From Bacillota bacterium (GTDB taxonomy: Bacteria > Bacillota > Clostridia > Oscillospirales > Acutalibacteraceae), in assembly GCA_023401495.1 (NCBI GenBank), contig JAEXDU010000161.1, positions 1 through 20,921 of the forward strand: 20,921 bases of DNA. Reading direction: 5' to 3'. Below, in pieces: positions 1 through 8,176 of this stretch. The notes beneath the pieces were generated by a model. That model saw nothing but the letters and a program-made list of their open reading frames with translations. It had not been told where the DNA came from and made no database searches. Each line of letters begins with the position of its first letter. The stretch's first letter is position 1. The position numbers and the translations under genes were made by a program.

Positions 1-26
1 GCTTCCAGTTCGTCAAATACTCCCAT
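1..26 (-). CDS. tyrS: Tyrosyl-tRNA synthetase, N-terminal fragment (runs off the left edge)
   Basis: Only the first 8 codons are present, reading MGVFDELE, which resembles the usual start of bacterial TyrS (M-x-VFDEL). The start is set by a GGAGG at 36-40 lying 9 nt upstream. An earlier ATG at 31-33 is out of frame and stops after six codons. TyrS charges tRNA-Tyr with tyrosine in the cytoplasm. The peptide alone would be weak evidence. The assignment rests on the T-box leader immediately upstream, whose specifier codon is UAC (Tyr), so leader and peptide agree. A different tyrosine-related gene is possible but unlikely. Confidence 0.8.
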
Positions 27-62
27 TTTCCATTTCCTCCAATTCAGTCTGCAAGGGGAAAA

Positions 63-97
63 TAAAAAGCCCCCTGCGTTTTTCTCCTGCAGAGGGC
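63..97 (-). terminator. Rho-independent terminator of the tyrosine T-box leader
   Basis: On the minus strand GCCCTCTGC pairs with GCAGGGGGC across a short A-rich loop (9 bp with one G-U pair), followed by a T run. The 5' arm lies just after the conserved T-box sequence, which would form the competing antiterminator. This is the standard transcription-attenuation layout upstream of tyrS. Confidence 0.9.
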
Positions 98-334
98 GGA
101 AATTCCGCGGTACCACCTCAGTTTACCGCAGCCTCACGGCGGCGGCCTCACGGGTAAAAAATTACCCAAACGCGCTAACGGGCGCACCCGGACGAGCCTA
201 AATCCGGCAATCTGCCGCTTTCTCAGCCCGACGGCTCAGGAATGTATTTCCGGGAAGCTTCCGCCCCTGCTTGCACCAACCGCAGGTTCTCTGTACCGGC
301 CGCTTTCCTGTACTTTTTTCCTTCTTCGCCATTG
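64..334 (-). promoter_or_regulatory. Tyrosine-specific T-box riboswitch leader
   Basis: The conserved 14-nt T-box AGGTGGTACCGCGG lies at 105-118. Its UGGU at 112-115 would pair with the uncharged ACCA end of tRNA; the last U fits an A discriminator base, as in bacterial tRNA-Tyr. The distal Stem I signature (AGAGAAC... GGTTGGTGCAAGCAGG) lies around 264-290. The specifier loop reads GAAATACATTCC, placing codon UAC (Tyr) at 244-246. A terminator follows at 63-97. Known T-box logic: uncharged tRNA-Tyr stabilises the antiterminator and allows tyrS transcription. The 5' end is inferred from the promoter at 341-369. Confidence 0.95.
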
Positions 335-340
335 ATTTGC

Positions 341-369
341 ATTATAACGAATGTTTTTTGCCTTGTCAA
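341..369 (-). promoter_or_regulatory. Sigma-A promoter for the T-box/tyrS transcript
   Basis: On the minus strand a consensus -35 TTGACA (364-369) and a consensus -10 TATAAT (341-346) are separated by exactly 17 bp. Predicted transcription start is near 334. The -35 box overlaps the recN stop codon (366-368), so the tyrS unit starts inside the end of the upstream operon with no separate terminator between them. Confidence 0.9.
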
Positions 370-2054
370 GCCCCGGCCTTTCCCGGCGCCTGTTCCGCGA
401 GCCGGAGCATTTCGCGGGCGTTTTCCAGCATCAGCTCCGTAACGGGGAACCCGCCCATAATGCGCGCCAGCTCGTTGGCGCGGCCCTCGGCATCGAGCGG
501 AGTGATCTCTGTAAAAGTGCGGTCCTGCTGCTGTTTCTTCTGAATCAGCAGATGGTTCTGGGCCAGAGCGGCGATCTGCGCCAAGTGGGTCACACAAATC
601 ACCTGATGTCCCTCGGCGGCCTGTCGCAGCTTGAGGCCCACCTTTTGTGCTGCGCTGCCGCTGATGCCCGTGTCCACCTCATCAAAAATCAGGGTGTCCA
701 CTTCATCTTTCCCCGCAAGCACCGATTTAATCGCCAGCATAATGCGTGAAAGCTCACCGCCGGACGCGATTTTCGCCACCGGCTTCGGCGGCTCCCCCGG
801 ATTGGTGGAAAGCAGAAACTGAATCTTGTCACAGCCGGTCGCGTTGAGCGGGCAGCGCTCCTGCTCCACCTCAAAGGACACTCCCGGCATATTCAAAAAC
901 TGCAGTTCCTTTTTTACGCTCTCGATAAACCTGGACGCCGCCTTTTTACGCTGTGCGGAAAGAAGCTTCGCAAGGCGGATCGCTTCTTCCTTGGCGTTTT
1001 CGTACTGCTCGTTCAGCTTGGCAAGGCGTTCATCGGAGAGCTCAATGTTCTGCAGCTCGGCGCGGCAATTTTCAAGATAGCCCAGCATGTCCTCTTCTGT
1101 CTCACCGTATTTCAGGCTGAGCCGGTACAAAAAATCGAGCCGGTCTTCAATCTGCTCCAGCTCCGCGGGGTCATAATCCAAAAGCTCTGCGGTGCGGCTT
1201 AGTTCCACACTGCAGTCCTGCAGCTCGTATTCCAGGTTTTGAAAACGGTCGGACAGCGATTCGGCCGACGGAAGATAGCGCTTTGCGTCGAGCAAAGCGG
1301 AGCTGATCTGCGCCATGGCGGACAGAACGCCGCCCTCTTCTTCCCCGTCGAGCAAGGCCCGTGCCAGCTGGAACTGCTGTGCCAGACGCTCGCTGTTGCG
1401 GTACAGCGTGCGTTTTTCCGTCAGCTGTTCCTGTTCGCCGGGGCGCAGCGCGGCTTCTTCCAGCTCCTGAATCTGGTATTTGAGCAAATCCATCCGGCGC
1501 TCCTTCTGCGATTCGTCCAGATCGAACGCCTGCAGCTCGTCGCGGATGCGGCACATATTCCGGTAAGCGTGCTGATATTCGCCAAGCAAAGGCAGAAGCT
1601 CGCCCACACGGTCTATGTACCGAATATGCAGATCCGGTGAAAGCAGCTGGTAGCTCTCATGCTGCCCATGGGTATTGACAAGGAACGGGGCGATCTCTTT
1701 TAATACGGATACCGTGGCCGGCCGGCTGTTGATGCGGCAGGTGTTTTTCCCCGTCTGGCTGATTTCCCTTTGAATCAGGACATTGCCCTCCTCATCGGCG
1801 GAATAGCCGAGCTCTGTGAGCTTTTGCAGGACATGGCCGTTTGGCGAGGAAAACACGGCGCTGACAAAAGCGGAGGAAGCCCCGGTGCGGATCAGCTCAC
1901 GTGAGGTTCTCTCGCCCAGAATCGCGCCGATTGAGTCGATCAGGATGGATTTACCGGCGCCGGTTTCTCCGGTCAGCACATTAAAGCCGGCGTCAAAGTC
2001 CAGCCCGCATTTTTCAATAACAGCCACATTTTCGATATACAGCTGCGAGAGCAT
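366..2054 (-). CDS. recN: DNA repair ATPase RecN
   Basis: SMC-like ATPase that tethers DNA at double-strand breaks for homologous recombination in the cytoplasm. The 562-residue protein has the family's full length. The N-terminal ATPase half carries Walker A GETGAGKS at residues 29-36. A central part rich in Glu, Leu, Gln and Arg fits the expected coiled coil. The C-terminal half has the ABC signature ASGGELS at about 430-436 and Walker B LIFDEVD at about 455-461. The start lies 6 nt after the argR stop, with AGGTGA as ribosome site overlapping that stop, so it is probably translationally coupled. It is the last gene of the long minus-strand operon. In many clostridia the arginine repressor sits directly upstream of recN, as here. 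Confidence 0.97.
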   Translation of the reverse strand: MLSQLYIENVAVIEKCGLDFDAGFNVLTGETGAGKSILIDSIGAILGERTSRELIRTGASSAFVSAVFSSPNGHVLQKLTELGYSADEEGNVLIQREISQTGKNTCRINSRPATVSVLKEIAPFLVNTHGQHESYQLLSPDLHIRYIDRVGELLPLLGEYQHAYRNMCRIRDELQAFDLDESQKERRMDLLKYQIQELEEAALRPGEQEQLTEKRTLYRNSERLAQQFQLARALLDGEEEGGVLSAMAQISSALLDAKRYLPSAESLSDRFQNLEYELQDCSVELSRTAELLDYDPAELEQIEDRLDFLYRLSLKYGETEEDMLGYLENCRAELQNIELSDERLAKLNEQYENAKEEAIRLAKLLSAQRKKAASRFIESVKKELQFLNMPGVSFEVEQERCPLNATGCDKIQFLLSTNPGEPPKPVAKIASGGELSRIMLAIKSVLAGKDEVDTLIFDEVDTGISGSAAQKVGLKLRQAAEGHQVICVTHLAQIAALAQNHLLIQKKQQQDRTFTEITPLDAEGRANELARIMGGFPVTELMLENAREMLRLAEQAPGKAGA

Positions 2055-2060
2055 CTGCTA

Positions 2061-2516
2061 TCACCTGCCAACAATCAGTTTTTTAAGGTCCTCGGTCAGC
2101 TCAAGCGCCGTCTCCGGCGTTTTGCACACGATGAGCACGGTGTCGTCACCGGCAACGGTGCCCACCACCTTTTCCCAGCGCAGACTGTCCATCGCGGCGC
2201 AAACGGCGTTGGCCATTCCCGTCAGACACTTGACGACCACAAGATTCATGGCGTTGTCCACATCTACGGCGGAATCCTCAAACAGCGAATAGAATTTTCC
2301 GGAAATATCTCGAGACGGCTCCTGACTGTTTGCATAACGGTACTTTCCGTCCGCAGACAGAATCTTAACAAGGCGAAGCTCTTTAATATCTCTGGATACC
2401 GTGGCCTGCGTTACATCGAAGCCAGCCTCTTTCAGCCGGCGCAGGAGTTCCTCCTGCGTATCGATTTGATATTCGCTGATCAGTTCCAGAATTTTCGTAT
2501 GACGTCTTGTTTTCAT
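2061..2516 (-). CDS. argR: Arginine repressor ArgR
   Basis: Hexameric repressor/activator of arginine biosynthesis and catabolism that uses L-arginine as co-repressor. The N-terminal winged helix has the recognition-helix motif QATVSRDIKEL at about residues 42-52. The C-terminal oligomerisation and arginine-binding domain has GTVAGDDTVLIV, with the Asp pair that contacts arginine. I chose the ATG at 2516, giving 151 residues and the typical MKxxRxxKILELI start. It lies 1 nt after the nadK stop with GGAGAG upstream. A start 30 nt further up (2546) would add ten residues inside nadK and has a poorer ribosome site. ArgR next to recN is a conserved Firmicutes arrangement. Confidence 0.96.
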   Translation of the reverse strand: MKTRRHTKILELISEYQIDTQEELLRRLKEAGFDVTQATVSRDIKELRLVKILSADGKYRYANSQEPSRDISGKFYSLFEDSAVDVDNAMNLVVVKCLTGMANAVCAAMDSLRWEKVVGTVAGDDTVLIVCKTPETALELTEDLKKLIVGR

Positions 2517-2517
2517 G

Positions 2518-3375
2518 TCACGCTCTCCGTTCTGAAAGTTTTTCATTCACTACTTCATAAAAGGTTTGATATTTCAGGTCGATCAGGCTGACCGACCGGG
2601 CAGACTTTTGAAAGCGTACGCATTCGCCCTCTGTTACGGGAATCGTCGTTTCTCCGTCGAGAGTCAGAAAGATTTCGCTTTGCCCGTTCGGCACCGCGTT
2701 GATATGCAAAGTGGTGTCCTCACCGAACACGACCGAGCGTGTCATCAGAGAATGCGGGCAAATCGGGGTCAGCAGCAGGCAGCGCATCGCCGGTTCGATC
2801 ACCGGGCCGCCCGCGGAAAGAGAATACGCCGTAGAGCCGGTTGGCGTTGCAACGATCAGGCCGTCCGCACGGTAGTGGCAAAGATTGTTGTCGTTATAAG
2901 AAACCTGAAAATCGAGAATCCTGCTTTGGGAGCCACGGGAAATCACCCCTTCGTTCAGCGCGTAATATACATTTTGATACTGCTCGCTTTTTAAAGAGGC
3001 CTCGAGCATCAGGCGGCGCTCGACCTTATAGGTGCCGTCCAGCAGCTGATGCAGACGATGTAGCTGGTTCGGCTCCAGACCGGCGACAAACCCGATTCTG
3101 CCGGCATTGACGCCCAAAATCGGCTTGTCGGCCAGTGCGGCGTGCTTGGCCGCGTGAATGATCGTACCATCGCCGCCTACGGCAATAACGATATCGCATG
3201 CAGCTATCATGCCAAGAAAATCCTCAAAAAATTCAATATCGCGGTACGGAAAGCTGCTGTATAGAGCTGCGTCCATGCAGACATGGATTCCCAGACGGCG
3301 CAGCTCTTTGACAAGCTCCTGCGTCACCTGTTCCGCATTTGTTTTTGTCAGATTAGGAATGACTGCTGCAATCAA
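2518..3375 (-). CDS. nadK: NAD kinase
   Basis: Phosphorylates NAD to NADP using ATP or polyphosphate, supplying NADP to pathways such as the FolD and DXP steps nearby. The 285-residue length is typical. The kinase motif GGDGT is at residues 67-71, the NxGxxGF-type loop (VNAGRIGF) at about 89-96, and the conserved ATPTGSTAYSLSAGGP segment follows in the C-terminal beta domain. The start codon is TTG at 3375. An in-frame TGA lies just upstream, so no ATG extension is possible, and GGTGGTG lies about 8 nt upstream. It overlaps the tlyA stop by 4 nt (TTGA), indicating coupling to tlyA. Confidence 0.96.
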   Translation of the reverse strand: MIAAVIPNLTKTNAEQVTQELVKELRRLGIHVCMDAALYSSFPYRDIEFFEDFLGMIAACDIVIAVGGDGTIIHAAKHAALADKPILGVNAGRIGFVAGLEPNQLHRLHQLLDGTYKVERRLMLEASLKSEQYQNVYYALNEGVISRGSQSRILDFQVSYNDNNLCHYRADGLIVATPTGSTAYSLSAGGPVIEPAMRCLLLTPICPHSLMTRSVVFGEDTTLHINAVPNGQSEIFLTLDGETTIPVTEGECVRFQKSARSVSLIDLKYQTFYEVVNEKLSERRA

Positions 3376-4193
3376 TGTGTATCACCACCGTTTAACTCGA
3401 TGTGGGATTGCTCCACCAAATCCGGCACGGACTGTCCGCTGATATCCTCCGGATGTTCCGATTTCTGCAAATAGATCAAATACTCAATATTTCCCTCCGG
3501 CCCCTTGACCGGTGAGAAGGTAAGCCCCAGCACGGAAAATCCATGCGCAAGGACGAAATCCCGAATTTTGATAATCACCTGCTCGTGGACTGCCTGATCG
3601 CGAACCACACCCTTTTTCCCGACCTTTTCGCGCCCGGCTTCAAACTGCGGCTTAATCAGGCAAAGAGCCCTCGCGTTGTCGGAAAGAAAGGTTCTTGCCA
3701 CCGGCAGTACCAGCGTCAGAGAAATAAAGGATACATCTACACTGAAAAAATCGATGGAATCCGGCACCTGCTCCGGGGTTAAGTAACGCACATTCGTTCG
3801 CTCCAGGTTCACCACCCGGGGGTCTGTGCGCAGCTTCCACGCGAGCTGGCCGTAGCCGACATCTACCGAATACACCTTTTCGGCGCCGTTCTGCAGCATG
3901 CAGTCGGTAAATCCGCCGGTAGAAGCGCCGATGTCCATACAGATAAGGCCGGAAAGGTCAAGCGCGTACAGCTCGATCGCCTTTTCAAGCTTGAGACCGC
4001 CGCGGCTGACATACCGCAGCCCCTGCCCGCGCACCTCTATGGCCGCGTCGGCAGGGAGCATGGTTCCCGGTTTGTCTGATTTCTGGTTATCTACATAAAC
4101 GTTCCCCAGCATGATCAGGGTTTTGGCCTTTTCACGGCTTTCTGCAAAGCCCTTTTCAAACACAAGGGTGTCGAGTCTTTTTTTCTCCGTCAC
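3372..4193 (-). CDS. tlyA: TlyA-family rRNA 2'-O-methyltransferase (S4 plus FtsJ-like)
   Basis: Protein of 273 residues. An N-terminal S4 RNA-binding domain (about residues 5-65, with LDTLVFEKG and YVDNQK) precedes an FtsJ/RrmJ-like SAM methyltransferase domain. The SAM loop is DIGASTGGFTD, and DVSFISL and LIKPQFEAG are the later catalytic-core motifs. TlyA proteins 2'-O-methylate cytidines of ribosomal RNA in several bacteria; the older 'hemolysin A' label is not a reliable function. The start is GTG at 4193, overlapping the dxs stop as GTGA, with GGAG 8-9 nt upstream. Position between dxs and nadK is the classic clostridial order. The exact rRNA target is not determined by the sequence. Confidence 0.93.
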   Translation of the reverse strand: MTEKKRLDTLVFEKGFAESREKAKTLIMLGNVYVDNQKSDKPGTMLPADAAIEVRGQGLRYVSRGGLKLEKAIELYALDLSGLICMDIGASTGGFTDCMLQNGAEKVYSVDVGYGQLAWKLRTDPRVVNLERTNVRYLTPEQVPDSIDFFSVDVSFISLTLVLPVARTFLSDNARALCLIKPQFEAGREKVGKKGVVRDQAVHEQVIIKIRDFVLAHGFSVLGLTFSPVKGPEGNIEYLIYLQKSEHPEDISGQSVPDLVEQSHIELNGGDTH

Positions 4194-6049
4194 TTTAGAT
4201 ACTCCGTTTGAATCCTATTTTTCATGCCCTCGCTGTCCAGCCCCAGTTCAGCCAAAGACTGGCGCATGGTAGCATGCTTGACAAAGCGGTTTTCCACCGC
4301 CTGCAGGGTTGTTTTCCCCGCATAATTTTGCTGGTACATCAGGTACAGAAAATGCTCGCCTACCCCGCCCTGCCGGACGCCTTCCTCGAAAAAGAAGGTG
4401 TGACGGGCATTCATGCAGGCGTTGATCGCCTGCGGGTCCACCGGGTGGATTCGATTAAGCTTGATGATCCGAACCGAAATCCCTTCCTTCTGCAGCTTTT
4501 TTGCCGCAAGGCAGGCCATGGAAAAGATTCTGCCGTAGGTGACCAGCACCACAGGCGCTTCGGGGTCACCGTATTCATCGAAGGAGTTGCCCGTGATCGC
4601 GAAATTCTCCGGCTGATACAGCTGGCCCCCGCGGGGATAGCGCACTGCCGTGACTCCGGGACACTCGTAAACTGCCTGATGGAGCAAGAGCTCCAGTTCC
4701 TCGTGATAGGCCGGGGAAAAAATCGTCATGTTCGGAATGGCGCTGAGCAGGGAAACGTCAAATAGTCCCTGATGGGTTTCGCCGTCCTCACCCACGACTC
4801 CGGCCCGGTCGATCGCGAGCGTTACCTTCAGATTCTGCAGAGCCGCGTCGTGAATCACCTGATCGATGCTGCGCTGCAAAAAGCTGGAGTACACGGCAAA
4901 CACCGGCAGCATTCCGCCGGCCGCAAGTCCGCCGGCAAAGGTAACGGCGTGCTCCTCCGCGATTCCCACGTCAAAAAAGCGATCGGGAAACGCTTTGTGG
5001 AAGCCGGTGAGACCGGTTCCGCTCTCCATAGCCGCCGTAATTGCGCAGATGCGTTCATCCTTTTTGGCCATGCCGCAAAGGCTTTTGCCGAACACCTTGG
5101 AAAAATTCTCTCCGGAAGCCTGGGACTCCCCCGTTTTGATATCAAAACAGGAAACGCCGTGAAACGCGTCCGGATTTTTTTCTGCAAAGGTGTAGCCCTT
5201 TCCTTTTGCGGTAATGACATGCAGCAGAACGGGGCGATTGATCTCTTTTGCGCTTTGCAGCACAGAAATCATCTGCTCCACGTCGTGGCCGTCATACGGG
5301 CCATAATAGGCAAAGCCCATATCCTCAAATAAGGTGCCCTTATAAAGCGCCTGCTTGAGCAGGGTTTTGGATTTCTGCAGAACATTGCTGATCGGGTCGC
5401 CGAGCACCGGCAGGTGATCGAGGATTCCCTCTACGGTTCCCTTTGCCTTCAGGTAACCCGGCTGCGTACGGATATGCGCCAGATACCGGGCAATGGAGCC
5501 GACATTTTTTGAAATCGACATTTTGTTGTCGTTGAGAATGACGATAAAGTTTTTCGGGAAGCGTCCCGCGTTGTTCAGGCCCTCATAGGCCAGGCCGCCG
5601 GTCAGGGCGCCGTCGCCGATCACCGCAACCACGTGGCCGGGGTCATTGTGAAGATTTTTTGCATTGGCCAGCCCCAGAGCAACTGAAATGGAGGTGCTGC
5701 TGTGGCCCGAATGAAACGGGTCGCAGTCGCTTTCCTTGGGGTTTGGGTAGCCCGAAAGCCCGCCCTGGGTACGGATAGTACACAGCTGCTTTCTGCGCCC
5801 GGTCAGGATTTTGTGGGTGTAGGACTGATGCCCCACATCCCACACGATATTGTCAAACGGGACATCAAAGACATAATGCAGAGCAACGGTAAGCTCCACA
5901 ACACCCAGATTGGATGCCAGATGCCCGCCGTTCTTCGCCACAGTGCGGATAATCTCCTGCCGGATTTCTCTGCACAGTACGTTCAGTTCATCCATTGTCA
6001 AGGATCGCAGATCCCTTGGGGATTCAATGCAATCTAATATTTTTCCCAT
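4190..6049 (-). CDS. dxs: 1-deoxy-D-xylulose-5-phosphate synthase
   Basis: Thiamine-diphosphate enzyme that condenses pyruvate and glyceraldehyde 3-phosphate into DXP. This is the first step of the MEP isoprenoid pathway and also feeds thiamine and pyridoxal synthesis. The 619-residue protein has the full transketolase-like layout. Conserved GHLASNLG lies at about 42-49, the ThDP/Mg motif GDGALTGG at 145-152 with the distal NDN near 173-175, and DVGIAEEHAV in the pyrimidine-binding domain carries the catalytic Glu. A C-terminal transketolase domain follows. The start has AGAGG 8 nt upstream and lies 32 nt after folD. In many relatives xseA-xseB-ispA precede dxs; here folD occupies that place. 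Confidence 0.97.
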   Translation of the reverse strand: MGKILDCIESPRDLRSLTMDELNVLCREIRQEIIRTVAKNGGHLASNLGVVELTVALHYVFDVPFDNIVWDVGHQSYTHKILTGRRKQLCTIRTQGGLSGYPNPKESDCDPFHSGHSSTSISVALGLANAKNLHNDPGHVVAVIGDGALTGGLAYEGLNNAGRFPKNFIVILNDNKMSISKNVGSIARYLAHIRTQPGYLKAKGTVEGILDHLPVLGDPISNVLQKSKTLLKQALYKGTLFEDMGFAYYGPYDGHDVEQMISVLQSAKEINRPVLLHVITAKGKGYTFAEKNPDAFHGVSCFDIKTGESQASGENFSKVFGKSLCGMAKKDERICAITAAMESGTGLTGFHKAFPDRFFDVGIAEEHAVTFAGGLAAGGMLPVFAVYSSFLQRSIDQVIHDAALQNLKVTLAIDRAGVVGEDGETHQGLFDVSLLSAIPNMTIFSPAYHEELELLLHQAVYECPGVTAVRYPRGGQLYQPENFAITGNSFDEYGDPEAPVVLVTYGRIFSMACLAAKKLQKEGISVRIIKLNRIHPVDPQAINACMNARHTFFFEEGVRQGGVGEHFLYLMYQQNYAGKTTLQAVENRFVKHATMRQSLAELGLDSEGMKNRIQTEYLK

Positions 6050-6081
6050 CCAAGAAACCTCTGTTCATTGTAATGAAGGCA

Positions 6082-6942
6082 TTATCCGGTAATTCCGCTG
6101 TGCCGTTTGGCTGCCTCCAGCGTATTTTGCAGCAGCATGGCGACCGTCATCGGGCCAACACCGCCGGGTACCGGAGTGATGTAAGACGCAACCGGCTCCA
6201 CCGAAGCGAAGTCCACGTCGCCGCACAGCTTGCCTTCTTCGTTGCGGTTCATCCCAACATCGATGACGACAGCGCCGGGGCGGACCATATCGCCGGTAAT
6301 CAGACCGGCCTGCCCTACGGCGCTTACCAGAATGTCCGCCTCGCGGCAGACCTCTGCCAGATTTTGTGTTTTGCTGTGGCAAATGGTCACGGTGGCGTCC
6401 GCGTGTAGCAGTTGCATCGCCATCGGCTTGCCGACGATATCGCTGCGGCCTATTACGACACAGCGCTGCCCCGCCGGATCGATTCCGGATGCACGCAGCA
6501 GCTCCATAATCCCCGCAGGAGTGCAGGGCAGAAAAATGAAATCTCCGCGCATGATATGTCCAACGTTTTCTGGGTGGAACGCGTCCACATCCTTATCCGG
6601 CCGAATCAGGCCGACAAACTGGTTTGCATCCAGATGCTCCGGCAGCGGAAGCTGCAGCAGGATGCCGTCGATGTCCTCCCGGTCGTTCAGGGAACGAATT
6701 GTTTCTTCCAGCTCCTGCTGTGTGGCAGAGGCCGAAAGCCGATATAATTCACAGTCAATGCCGACTTCTTCGCAGGCTTTTTCTTTGTTTTTCACATACA
6801 CTTCAGACGCGGAATCATCACCTACCAAAATGACGGCCAAGCCGGGGGTGATTCCCTGTTCTTCCTGCAGTGACTGGATTTCTTCCGCGATGCGTTTGCG
6901 TACTGCGGCAGAAATCGCCTTTCCATCAATCAATTGAGCCAT
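6082..6942 (-). CDS. folD: Methylenetetrahydrofolate dehydrogenase/cyclohydrolase FolD
   Basis: Bifunctional enzyme interconverting 5,10-methylene-, methenyl- and 10-formyl-tetrahydrofolate with NADP, feeding purine and formyl-Met synthesis. The 286 residues match the family. Catalytic Tyr-Lys pair YVKNK is at 49-53, the folate-site motif PCTPAG near 139-144, the dinucleotide motif GRSDIVGKP near 164-172, and the C-terminal signature TPVPGGVGPMT near 256-266. Ribosome site GGGAGG lies 6 nt before ATG. It sits 57 nt downstream of lgt and shares the operon direction. No separate promoter was recognised. Confidence 0.97.
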   Translation of the reverse strand: MAQLIDGKAISAAVRKRIAEEIQSLQEEQGITPGLAVILVGDDSASEVYVKNKEKACEEVGIDCELYRLSASATQQELEETIRSLNDREDIDGILLQLPLPEHLDANQFVGLIRPDKDVDAFHPENVGHIMRGDFIFLPCTPAGIMELLRASGIDPAGQRCVVIGRSDIVGKPMAMQLLHADATVTICHSKTQNLAEVCREADILVSAVGQAGLITGDMVRPGAVVIDVGMNRNEEGKLCGDVDFASVEPVASYITPVPGGVGPMTVAMLLQNTLEAAKRHSGITG

Positions 6943-6999
6943 AGGTTGCCTCCCGTATTTTCCCCTTATTTCCGCTTCCCCACAAATTTGAGGCTCGGT

Positions 7000-8160
7000 T
7001 TATTCTTCGTGTGTATCGGCGGACTCCTGTACGGGAGCCTCTTCCGTTATGATCTCTGTTGTTTCACCGGATTCTTGCGGTGTGATTTTGTTTGAATCGG
7101 TCTCTTCTGCCGAATCCGTTTCTTCCAGAGCCGCTGCATCCTCTGCGGATTCCTGCGATCGGATCTCTTCAGAAAGAGCGTCTTCTGTTTTTTCTTCCTC
7201 CAGGGCTTCCTCGGTTTCCTCTGATTCCCCTAATTCGGGCTTGGGGGTAATATCGCCGAAAATGGTGCTTCTCCCATCATCGGCCGCACCTTCCGCCACA
7301 GCAAGGGTAATTCCATTGAGGGCCATTACCTTGGGCGACCCGATGCCGGTCAGGCTGGTTTTGTTGCGGAAGAATGCCAGAAACACCAGCGCAATCAGAA
7401 CGGTGGCGGCAGCCAAAAGCTGAGAAACCCGCAGGTTCAGAACCGGAGCGATCAGGCTGTCGGTACGCAGCCCTTCAATCCAGAAACGGCCAAGGCCATA
7501 CCACATCAGGTACAGCAGGAAAACCTGCCCGTCGTATCTGCGCAGCTTGGTCGCAAACAGGTGCAGAAGGCCAAAGCCCACGAGGCACCACAGAGATTCA
7601 TACAGAAAGCAAGGGTGAACCGGGCCGTCGACGATCAGGCGCGTACGGTCGCTGATCATGCCCCAGGGCAGATCGGTCGCAGTGCCGAAAGCCTCCTGAT
7701 TCACATAGTTGCCCCAACGGCCTACAGTTTGTCCAATCAAAAAGCCGAGGGCTGCCAGATCGAGAACAGCGGCGATTTTCAGGCCGCGCAGCTTTGCCAT
7801 CAGCGCGCCGCAGAGCAGACCGCCGATGATCCCACCGTAAATGGCAAGACCGCCGTTCCAAATATACAAAATGCTGAGAGGATCCTTCACGTATTGGTCA
7901 CCGGGATAAAAAATAACGTAGTACAGTCTTGCGCCGATGATTCCGCCGATCATGCCGACGATTACGGCGTCGATCAACCTGTCCTGGTCAACGTTGAACT
8001 TTCTGCAGCTGAACATCAGATACAAAAAGGCCAGCAGAAATCCCATTGCAATAATGACGCCATACCACTGAATTGTAAATCCGCCGATCGAAAAGGCGGT
8101 TGGGTTTATGTTGAAGTCGAGCCCCATTTTTGGGAACTCGACGGTATGAACCTGGTACAT
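7000..8160 (-). CDS. lgt: Prolipoprotein diacylglyceryl transferase with long acidic C-terminal tail
   Basis: Membrane enzyme that moves diacylglycerol from phosphatidylglycerol to the lipobox cysteine of prolipoproteins. I placed the start at 8160 because GGAGG lies 9 nt upstream and the protein then begins MYQVHTVEFPK; a longer frame to 8307 would run through the preceding gene. The multi-span core (residues about 20-265) carries GGLAIYGG at 103-110, the Lgt signature GRWGNYVNQE at 147-156, HPCFLYES at 182-189 and GRFWIEGLR near 224-232. Typical Lgt ends near 260-290 residues. This one is 386, with residues about 307-386 dominated by Glu, Asp, Ser and Thr and lacking any membrane segment. 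The tail is unlike the rest and its function is unknown. Confidence 0.95.
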   Translation of the reverse strand: MYQVHTVEFPKMGLDFNINPTAFSIGGFTIQWYGVIIAMGFLLAFLYLMFSCRKFNVDQDRLIDAVIVGMIGGIIGARLYYVIFYPGDQYVKDPLSILYIWNGGLAIYGGIIGGLLCGALMAKLRGLKIAAVLDLAALGFLIGQTVGRWGNYVNQEAFGTATDLPWGMISDRTRLIVDGPVHPCFLYESLWCLVGFGLLHLFATKLRRYDGQVFLLYLMWYGLGRFWIEGLRTDSLIAPVLNLRVSQLLAAATVLIALVFLAFFRNKTSLTGIGSPKVMALNGITLAVAEGAADDGRSTIFGDITPKPELGESEETEEALEEEKTEDALSEEIRSQESAEDAAALEETDSAEETDSNKITPQESGETTEIITEEAPVQESADTHEE

Positions 8161-8176
8161 GAAAGCTTGCCTCCAA

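Noticed and set aside
223..597. Minus-strand 124-residue open frame over the recN end and T-box leader
   Set aside because: It runs through the T-box Stem I and recN in another frame, and its composition is Arg/Gly/Ala-rich like an out-of-frame shadow.
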